Shown one piece after another: positions 23,484 through 29,254 of a stretch of 32,707 nt of DNA. The notes under the pieces were generated by a model. That model made no database searches, was not told the origin of the DNA, and saw nothing but the letters and a program-made list of their open reading frames with translations. Every line of letters begins with the position of its first letter. Position 1 is the stretch's first letter. The translations under genes were made by a program, and so were the position numbers. The stretch spans positions 1 through 32,707 of the forward strand of contig CAZJPG010000018.1 of NCBI GenBank assembly GCA_964547855.1, in the 5' to 3' direction. This stretch comes from JBAZHE01 sp964547855 (GTDB taxonomy: Bacteria; Patescibacteriota; Patescibacteriia; Patescibacteriales; WJLG01).

Positions 23484-23492
23484 TGATATAAT
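23484..23492 (+). promoter_or_regulatory. Extended -10 promoter giving leaderless murG mRNA
   Basis: TGATATAAT (TG at 23484-23485, TATAAT 23487-23492) ends 8 nt before the ATG at 23501, placing the transcription start at about 23499-23501. No Shine-Dalgarno exists. murG and murC therefore seem to have their own promoter inside the wall-gene block. Confidence 0.6.
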
Positions 23493-23500
23493 ATAGGTAT

Positions 23501-24592
23501 ATGGAAAAAAATACTAAAAAAAGCAAGATTATATTAGTTGGTGGAGGCACCGGCGGTTCGGTTTCTCCGCTTTTGGCCGTGGCAGAGGAGCTTAAAAAAA
23601 GGGGTTGGGAGAACTTTTTGTTTATAGGTTCTTCTAGCGGACCCGAGGCTGGGATGGCCGCTAAGGCTGGTTTGCCATTTAAAAATATCTCTTCTGGGAA
23701 GTTGAGGCGCTATTTTGACTTGAGGAATTTTTTGGATATATTTAAAGTGAAGATCGGTTTTTGGCAATCATTGTTTTTGCTAATCAAAGAAAGACCGTCC
23801 ATTGTTTTGTCGGCTGGGTCGTTCGTAGCCGTGCCTGTTGTTTGGGCAGCTTGGTTCTTGCGCATTCCTTGTTTGGTGCATCAGATGGATATCCGTCCTG
23901 GATTGGCTAATCTTGTTATGGCGCCATTCGCCAAATTCGTGACCGTGACTTTTGAGAAGTCTTTAAGCGATTATGGCTCAAAGGCTGTTTGGACCGGAAA
24001 TCCTCATTCCATGAGCCAGGGGCAGTCGACAATTAACAGTAAGAGCGATATTTTAAAAGAGTTTGGCTTGGTGGAAGATCTGCCGGTGATTTTAGTAATT
24101 GGCGGAGGCACAGGCGCTCAAGCTATAAATGATCTAATAAAGGACAACATAAAAGAGCTGTCGTCTTTCTGCCAAATAGTTCACTCCACGGGAAAGGGGA
24201 AGGGGGTTGATATAAAAGATGAAAACTATCATGGATACGAATTTTTGGCGCAGGATAGTCTTTTTAAGGTCCTTTCGATTTGTGACATCGTGTTGACTCG
24301 TGCTGGTATAGGAACTTTGACCGACATATCCGCTTTTGCTAAGCCGGCCATAATCGTGCCGATGCCTAATTCCCATCAAGAAGATAATGCTGAATATTTC
24401 GCGATCAAGGGAGCTGGTCTTTATTTGAAGCAAAAGGAGTTGGACGGTAAAAAATTGATAATGTCGATCAAGGATATTTTGACCGACGACGAAGGAATGA
24501 AGGAGCGGATGTCGGAAAACATAACCAAGATAATGAAACAAGACGCTTCAGTTAATGTTTGTGATTTAGTCGAGAAGTGTCTAAAAAAATAA
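23501..24592 (+). CDS. murG: UDP-N-acetylglucosamine--lipid I GlcNAc transferase
   Basis: MurG adds GlcNAc from UDP-GlcNAc to lipid I, forming lipid II. The 363-residue GT28 protein has the glycine-rich loop GGGTGGSVSP (14-23), SAGSFVAVPVVWAA near 105, CLVHQMDIRPGLAN with the acceptor loop, VIGGGTGAQAIND (second G-loop), LTRAGIGTLTDISAF and PMPNSHQEDNAEYF with the UDP-GlcNAc-binding Gln-Glu. The canonical MurG sequence is GGTGGH; here Ser20 replaces His, which in E. coli is proposed to be catalytic. The length is normal. It is leaderless from a box at 23487, and murC follows 2 nt after. Confidence 0.93.
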   Translation: MEKNTKKSKIILVGGGTGGSVSPLLAVAEELKKRGWENFLFIGSSSGPEAGMAAKAGLPFKNISSGKLRRYFDLRNFLDIFKVKIGFWQSLFLLIKERPSIVLSAGSFVAVPVVWAAWFLRIPCLVHQMDIRPGLANLVMAPFAKFVTVTFEKSLSDYGSKAVWTGNPHSMSQGQSTINSKSDILKEFGLVEDLPVILVIGGGTGAQAINDLIKDNIKELSSFCQIVHSTGKGKGVDIKDENYHGYEFLAQDSLFKVLSICDIVLTRAGIGTLTDISAFAKPAIIVPMPNSHQEDNAEYFAIKGAGLYLKQKELDGKKLIMSIKDILTDDEGMKERMSENITKIMKQDASVNVCDLVEKCLKK

Positions 24593-24594
24593 TT

Positions 24595-26034
24595 ATGGAC
24601 ATATCAAAGATCAAAAAGGTCTATATGATCGGAATAAAGGGCGTGGGTATGACCATGCTTGGGCAGTTTTTAGCATCAAAAGGCATAAATGTCTCGGGTT
24701 CGGATATCTCCGATGTTTTTATGACCGATCAGATTTTGTCTAAATTCAACATTAAAGTCAATCAAGGTTTTGACGAAAACAATATCCCAGCTGATGTCGA
24801 TTTGATAATCTATTCTTCGGCTTATAATGCTAATACAAATATAGAAGTGGCTAAGGCCTTGTCGGGAAAAGTTAAGACCTTAACTTATGCCGAGGTTTTA
24901 GGTGAGGTTTTTAATCAGATGTATGGAATAGCTGTTTGCGGCTCACATGGCAAGACTACGACGACCGCTTGGCTGGGTTATGTGCTATGGAGAGCTGATT
25001 TGAAACCTAATGTTTTAGTAGGGGCGCGAGTGGAGCAGTTCGACGGTGCCGGAGTTTTTGGAGAATCTGATTATATGGTGATCGAGGCCGATGAATACCA
25101 GAATAAGCTTAGATATTATAATCCAAAAGGGATTTTGTTGAATAATATAGATCACGACCATCATGATTTTTATCCGACTCTCGAGTCTTATGTTCTGGCC
25201 TTTACGGATTTTATGGCCAAGCTTTCGAAGAGTGGATTTTTGGTGGCTAATTTTGACGACAAGCACATAGCTGCCACGGCCAATGTTAATTGCCGCGGCA
25301 AAATACTGTCCTACGCTCTAGTTCGCGAGGACGTAAATTATTTTGCCTATGACATTAAGCAGGTTGGTCTAAAGCAATATTTCAAAGTGAGATATAAAGA
25401 AAACGCCGAAGACATTAAGACCGATGAATCTAATGATGTTTCTGATTCAACTCAAGAGCTTGGCGGTTTTTCTATCTCTCTTTTAGGAAAACATAATATT
25501 TATAACGCCTTGGCCGTCATCGCAGCTTGCGTGGAATTGGGTATAGAACTCAAAGATATTCGCGTTTATTTGGAGGAATTCACTGGCACTGACCGACGTT
25601 TGCGCGTAATGGGGAAATTCAACGGGGCGACGATAATTGACGATTACGGGCATCATCCAACCGAGATCAAGACGACTTTAGCTGGTCTGCGCGCCGCTTA
25701 TCCAAGCAATAAGATCACGGCCGTTTTTCATCCACACACTTTTACTCGCACCAAGGCTTTGCTTGATGAGTTTGCTGCCAGTTTCGGAGATGCCGATAAA
25801 GTCGTTGTTTTAGAGATATATGGCTCGGCTCGTGAACAGCAAGGCGGGGTCACTAGTTTTGATTTGATCGAAAAAATGAAGGCTATCGAGCCAAGCAAAG
25901 AATTTATCCATGTTGATGATTTGGAAGATTGTGAAAATTATTTGCGCGCTAACGTCAAGCGAGATGAAATAGTCATCTTGATCGGCGCTGGCGATATTTT
26001 TAGAGTAGGGGAAGCGCTGGTTGCTGGTGTTTAA
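24595..26034 (+). CDS. murC: UDP-N-acetylmuramate--L-alanine ligase
   Basis: MurC adds L-alanine to UDP-MurNAc using ATP, starting the peptide stem. The 479-residue protein has the Mur-ligase N-terminal Rossmann domain (MIGIKGVGMTMLGQFLASKG), the P-loop GSHGKTTTT (116-124), EADEYQNKL, NNIDHDHHDFYP (central domain), and the C-terminal GTDRRLRVMG and DDYGHHPTEI motifs. The EADEYQ stretch resembles both MurC and the recycling ligase Mpl; its place between murG and murB favours MurC. I chose the ATG at 24595, 2 nt after the murG stop. A GTG at 24577 would add six residues and overlap murG. Confidence 0.93.
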   Translation: MDISKIKKVYMIGIKGVGMTMLGQFLASKGINVSGSDISDVFMTDQILSKFNIKVNQGFDENNIPADVDLIIYSSAYNANTNIEVAKALSGKVKTLTYAEVLGEVFNQMYGIAVCGSHGKTTTTAWLGYVLWRADLKPNVLVGARVEQFDGAGVFGESDYMVIEADEYQNKLRYYNPKGILLNNIDHDHHDFYPTLESYVLAFTDFMAKLSKSGFLVANFDDKHIAATANVNCRGKILSYALVREDVNYFAYDIKQVGLKQYFKVRYKENAEDIKTDESNDVSDSTQELGGFSISLLGKHNIYNALAVIAACVELGIELKDIRVYLEEFTGTDRRLRVMGKFNGATIIDDYGHHPTEIKTTLAGLRAAYPSNKITAVFHPHTFTRTKALLDEFAASFGDADKVVVLEIYGSAREQQGGVTSFDLIEKMKAIEPSKEFIHVDDLEDCENYLRANVKRDEIVILIGAGDIFRVGEALVAGV

Positions 26035-26037
26035 AAA

Positions 26038-26046
26038 TGATAGAAT
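26038..26046 (+). promoter_or_regulatory. Extended -10 box ahead of the murB fragment
   Basis: TGATAGAAT (TG at 26038-26039, hexamer 26041-26046) lies shortly after murC and 19 nt before the ATG at 26066. It would give a leader of about 13 nt without a Shine-Dalgarno. Confidence 0.35.
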
Positions 26047-26065
26047 AGAGAACTAGATAAATAAT

Positions 26066-26122
26066 ATGACCATGTTGGATAAAATAAAAAAAGACGTTAT
26101 TTTGGCGCCATACACCACTTTT
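26066..26122 (+). pseudogene. 5' fragment of a second murB-like reading frame, cut by an assembly gap
   Basis: Nineteen codons starting with ATG at 26066 read MTMLDKIKKDVILAPYTTF and run directly into the N block. LAPYTTF aligns with LAPYSSF (residues 23-29) at the start of the complete MurB downstream, where KIGGPA would follow. The upstream part (LDKIKKDVI) also resembles a MurB N-terminus. It may be the start of the real murB of one strain joined to another strain's contig, or a partial tandem duplicate. The gap prevents a decision. It has a plausible extended -10 at 26038-26046, like other genes here. Confidence 0.65.
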
Positions 26123-26132
26123 NNNNNNNNNN
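26123..26132. other. Assembly gap (10 Ns)
   Basis: Ten ambiguous bases mark a scaffold join of unknown true length. The murB-like 5' fragment ends at its left edge and a complete murB begins 25 nt to the right. The flanks contain cgttatt (26095-26101) and aataacg (26133-26139), a 7-bp inverted repeat that may be accidental. Confidence 0.98.
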
Positions 26133-26156
26133 AATAACGCGGTTCTTTAGCACGAT

Positions 26157-27131
26157 ATGAAACAGATAATAGATAGGTTTTTGCGGCTATCCGAACAGGG
26201 AAAACTGCTGTTTGACGAACCGCTGGCACCATATAGCAGTTTTAAGATCGGTGGACCGGCTAGATATTATATTGAAGTGACGACCAAGGAAGAGCTTTCT
26301 GAGGCGGTGGCTTGGGCCAAAGAGCAGGATCAAAATATATATTATCTAGGCGGCGGTAGCAATTTATTGATCTCCGATGAAGGGTTGCCGGGCCTAGTGA
26401 TAAAACTTGCAAATAAGGAAGCTGCCATTAGGGGGGATCGTTTATATTGTGGTGCTGGGGCGTCCCTAGCTTATTGCATTTCTCTCTGTCGCGGTGCTAG
26501 TTTGTCTGGTTTAGAGTGGGGGGTTGGTATCCCAATGGCCACTATGGGCGGTTCAGTGCGTGGTAATGCTGGAGCTTTTGGTGTGTCTTTGGGCGAACTC
26601 GTGGAAACGATAGAGTATTTTGACGCCAAGAAGGGTCGTTTTGAATTTTTAAGCCGCAAAGACTGCGATTTTGATTATCGAACGAGTATCTTTAAAAAGA
26701 ATCCCGACATGATCGTTTGGAATATCGTCTTGCGAATGAAGCCGTCGACCACAGAGGAAATAAATAAAAACATAGAAAACAATTTATCCCATCGCGATAA
26801 AGGATATCCAAAATTACCAAGCGCCGGTAGTGTTTTTAAGAATTTATTTTTAAACGATATCCTTCAGGTCAATCCGTCTTTGCTTGAGTTCATAAACGAA
26901 CAAGGCATGGGCAAAGGTGGTAAAATTGGTGCTGGCTATCTTATAGATCTTAGAGGCTTAAAAGGCAAAGCCATTGGCGGAGCAAAGATATCTCTTGAGC
27001 ACGCCAACTTTATCGTCAACACTGGTCGCGCTACGGCTAAGGATGTCACAGAGCTCATCGATTTTGTTAAAAAAGAAATAAAACTAAGATTTAATATTGA
27101 ATTAGAAGAGGAAGTAGTTGCTTTGAAGTGA
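26157..27131 (+). CDS. murB: UDP-N-acetylenolpyruvoylglucosamine reductase
   Basis: MurB reduces UDP-GlcNAc-enolpyruvate to UDP-MurNAc with FAD and NADPH. The 324-residue protein starts with FDEPLAPYSSFKIGGPARYY (19-38), the FAD-binding region, then YLGGGSNLL (63-71), GIPMATMGGSVRGNAGAFG (124-142), the Tyr-Arg pair at 174-175 in DYRTSIFK, the proton-donor Ser225 in PSAGSVFKN, HANFIVN, and the C-terminal catalytic Glu in ELEEEVVALK. The length is normal and the protein appears complete. Upstream lies a 10-N assembly gap and, before it, the fragment of another murB start. The start codon has no Shine-Dalgarno. Because of the gap, the region just upstream may not be genuine. Confidence 0.95.
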   Translation: MKQIIDRFLRLSEQGKLLFDEPLAPYSSFKIGGPARYYIEVTTKEELSEAVAWAKEQDQNIYYLGGGSNLLISDEGLPGLVIKLANKEAAIRGDRLYCGAGASLAYCISLCRGASLSGLEWGVGIPMATMGGSVRGNAGAFGVSLGELVETIEYFDAKKGRFEFLSRKDCDFDYRTSIFKKNPDMIVWNIVLRMKPSTTEEINKNIENNLSHRDKGYPKLPSAGSVFKNLFLNDILQVNPSLLEFINEQGMGKGGKIGAGYLIDLRGLKGKAIGGAKISLEHANFIVNTGRATAKDVTELIDFVKKEIKLRFNIELEEEVVALK

Positions 27132-27166
27132 GTATTGATTCATGATTCAGTGTTCAAAATTCAAAA

Positions 27167-28657
27167 ATGCAAATATCACAACACTTAAAACAAACAATAG
27201 ATAAATTAGAGGACTCAGGTTTTGAGGTTTGGATCGTGGGCGGTTGCGTACGCGATTTGTTAATGGATAGAGAGCCGAACGATTGGGATGTGACGACCAA
27301 TGCTTTGCCAGAAGATGTTTTAAAGATATTTCCAGAGGCGCATTATGAAAATGATTTTGGAACTGTCATTCTGCCAATAAAAGACGATAAAGGGGAAGTT
27401 TTAGAGGTTTTTGAAGTGACTACTTATCGCAGCGAGGAGGGATATGCCGATCGTCGCCGCCCTGACAGCGTAAAATTCGAAAAGGATATCGACGCCGATC
27501 TGTCACGTCGTGACTTTACAGTAAACGCTTTGGCAATGAGGAGCTCTAGTAGCCGAATACCTCTCAAGGATGATCTTAAAAAATTCATCATCGAAGAAGA
27601 TGGTTGGCAGGTACTCGATCTTTTTGGCGGTGTCAAAGATATTAAAAAGAGAATTATTCGCGCCGTCGGCGAGCCGATGGATCGCTTCAAAGAGGATTCT
27701 CTGCGCATGATGCGCGCGATTCGTTTCACTTGTCAGCTCGGGTTCTCTATGGAGGAAAAGACAGAGCGTGCCATTCTTAAAATGGCTGGCGCCTTGAAGT
27801 TTATTGCCCGTGAACGCATCGCCATCGAACTTATCAAGATATTGAAATCAGATGACCCTTATGCTGGCATCATGACTTTGCATAACACCAAGCTTTTGCA
27901 GTATATAATTCCTGACTTGGAACAAGGGGTTGGGATGGCTCAAAATCATCACCATGTCTATACGGTATTTGAACATGGCGTATTAGCTTTGAAGCATTGT
28001 CCTTCTAAGGATTGGCGTGTCAGATTGGCCGCTTTGATCCATGATATAGGTAAGCCAAGGACTCGTGTTGTCATCGATGGGATGGCGACTTTCTATAATC
28101 ATGAATATGTCGGCGCTAAATTGGCCAACAAGATATGTAGAAATTTGAAATTTTCGACCGAAGATACAGACCACATAGTGAGTCTGGTTCGCAATCACAT
28201 GTTCTATTACAATGTTGGAGAGGTTACGGCCGCTTCAGTGAGGCGTTTGATCAATAAGGTTGGAGTTGAGAATTTAAAAGATCTAATAGATTTGCGCATC
28301 GCTGACAGATTGGGCAGTGGCACCAAAAAGGCTGTGCCTTATAAATTAAGGCACTTGCAGTATATGTTCGAGAAAGTTCAGCATGATCCAGTGTCGGTGA
28401 AGATGTTAAAAATAAACGGTACGGACTTAATGGAAAGTTTAAAGATCGCGCCATCACCAAAGATCGGCGAGATTTTAGACGTGCTTTTGGGGGAGGTTTT
28501 GGAAGACCCAGCAAAAAACAATAAAGATTTATTGATGAAGCGTGCTTATGAATTAAATGATATGGATAGCAAGGAATTGCGTGATAAGGCCAGGGAGTTG
28601 ATTGAGGAAAAGAGAGATGAAGAAGACAGGCAAATGAAGAGGGGGCATAAGGTTTAA
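27167..28657 (+). CDS. cca: CCA-adding tRNA nucleotidyltransferase with HD domain
   Basis: A 496-residue class II nucleotidyltransferase that adds or repairs the 3' CCA of tRNA. The head domain shows VGGCVRDLLMDREPNDWDVTT (residues ~24-44), with the catalytic DxD written DWD, and RRDFTVNALAMR. The RNA/ATP-binding neck shows DSLRMMRAIRFTCQLGF. An HD phosphohydrolase domain follows at about 260-380 (HVYTVFEHG, LIHDIGKPRTR), then a long charged C-terminal helix. The HD fusion is common in CCA enzymes. CCA versus poly(A) polymerase specificity is not certain from sequence alone. It lies 35 nt after murB and ends at a terminator at 28707. Confidence 0.9.
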   Translation: MQISQHLKQTIDKLEDSGFEVWIVGGCVRDLLMDREPNDWDVTTNALPEDVLKIFPEAHYENDFGTVILPIKDDKGEVLEVFEVTTYRSEEGYADRRRPDSVKFEKDIDADLSRRDFTVNALAMRSSSSRIPLKDDLKKFIIEEDGWQVLDLFGGVKDIKKRIIRAVGEPMDRFKEDSLRMMRAIRFTCQLGFSMEEKTERAILKMAGALKFIARERIAIELIKILKSDDPYAGIMTLHNTKLLQYIIPDLEQGVGMAQNHHHVYTVFEHGVLALKHCPSKDWRVRLAALIHDIGKPRTRVVIDGMATFYNHEYVGAKLANKICRNLKFSTEDTDHIVSLVRNHMFYYNVGEVTAASVRRLINKVGVENLKDLIDLRIADRLGSGTKKAVPYKLRHLQYMFEKVQHDPVSVKMLKINGTDLMESLKIAPSPKIGEILDVLLGEVLEDPAKNNKDLLMKRAYELNDMDSKELRDKARELIEEKRDEEDRQMKRGHKV

Positions 28658-28706
28658 TTGAAAGTAGTTATTTTTCTGGAGGTTGGGTGTATATACTAAT
28701 ATATAT

Positions 28707-28736
28707 AAGCGTTCCGGTGCTCGGGCGCTTTTTATT
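28707..28736 (+). terminator. Intrinsic terminator after cca
   Basis: The stem aagcgttc (28707-28714) and gggcgctt (28723-28730) includes two wobble pairs and is followed by a T5 run. The remaining 28740-28780 stretch is AT-rich and shows nothing else recognisable. Confidence 0.7.
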
Positions 28737-28782
28737 TTATAGTTGTTTAATAAAATAAAGCTAATAATAGCTATATTTTAAA

Positions 28783-28826
28783 TTGACTTTTGCTTGTTGT
28801 TGCTGTAAAATTATAAGTGATATATT
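28783..28826 (+). promoter_or_regulatory. Tandem promoter elements of hpf
   Basis: TTGACT (28783-28788), a 17-bp spacer and TAAAAT (28806-28811) form one promoter. A second extended -10, TGATATATT, lies at 28818-28826 and would start transcription near 28833, the first base of the leader stem-loop. Two starts could allow growth-phase control, as expected for a hibernation factor (inference). Confidence 0.5.
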
Positions 28827-28832
28827 AATTAA

Positions 28833-28871
28833 GTCTTGTTTTGCGAATATTAGCTATTCGCATATTAAGAC
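28833..28871 (+). promoter_or_regulatory. 5'-leader stem-loop of hpf
   Basis: A two-part hairpin in the untranslated leader. The outer stem is gtctt (28833-28837) with aagac (28867-28871). A symmetric 4x4 internal loop follows, then the inner 8-bp stem tgcgaata (28842-28849) with tattcgca (28855-28862), closed by ttagc. It begins at the start site predicted from TGATATATT and ends 11 nt before the ATG. It has no T-run, so it is not a terminator. Confidence 0.5.
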
Positions 28872-28882
28872 GACTCATATTT

Positions 28883-29194
28883 ATGCAAGTTCAAATTAAA
28901 GCCACAAAGATCGAATTAACCGGAGCTATTAGGGATTATGTAGAGAAGAAATGCGATATGCTTGATAAGTATTTAGGGGATTTTCCTGCCATTAACGCTC
29001 ATTTCGAGGTGGGTATGGCCGTTGGTAGTCATCATAGCGGCGAGATATTTCGCGCTGAAATGAACCTGAGCCTTCCTGGTGAATTATTGCACGTTGAAAA
29101 AACAGAAGCCGATTTGTATAAAGCGATCGATAAAGTAAAGGATCACATGGAACAGTCGATCATAAAATACAAAGAGAAGAAAAGAGAAATATAA
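28883..29194 (+). CDS. hpf: Ribosome hibernation-promoting factor, short form (HPF/RaiA)
   Basis: A 103-residue protein that binds the 30S decoding region and silences ribosomes under stress. The family start MQVQIKATKIELTGAIRDYV fixes the ATG at 28883. The TTG at 28841, which would add 14 residues, lies inside the leader hairpin and is unlikely. The beta-alpha-beta-beta-beta-alpha pattern is clear, ending in the basic helix DLYKAIDKVKDHMEQSIIKY with KEKKREI. The long-HPF dimerisation domain is absent, so it should not form 100S dimers alone. It has its own promoter region (28783-28826) and a structured leader, and it precedes secA. Confidence 0.9.
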   Translation: MQVQIKATKIELTGAIRDYVEKKCDMLDKYLGDFPAINAHFEVGMAVGSHHSGEIFRAEMNLSLPGELLHVEKTEADLYKAIDKVKDHMEQSIIKYKEKKREI

Positions 29195-29205
29195 ATTTTG
29201 TGATT

Positions 29206-29237
29206 GCGAGTAGCAAGATAAGATTGTCCTCGCTTTT
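29206..29237 (+). terminator. Possible weak terminator between hpf and secA
   Basis: gcgag (29206-29210) and ctcgc (29229-29233) flank an inner gcaa/ttgt stem and are followed by only TTTT. It could reduce but not abolish read-through into secA. Confidence 0.4.
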
Positions 29238-29254
29238 AGTAATAACATAGAACT

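Noticed and set aside
26095..26139. Inverted repeat cgttatt/aataacg around the N gap as a functional element
   Set aside because: Seven base pairs in AT-rich DNA across a gap of unknown size could easily be chance.
28841..28882. TTG start adding 14 residues to HPF
   Set aside because: The TTG lies in the leader hairpin, and the family N-terminus begins at the ATG at 28883.
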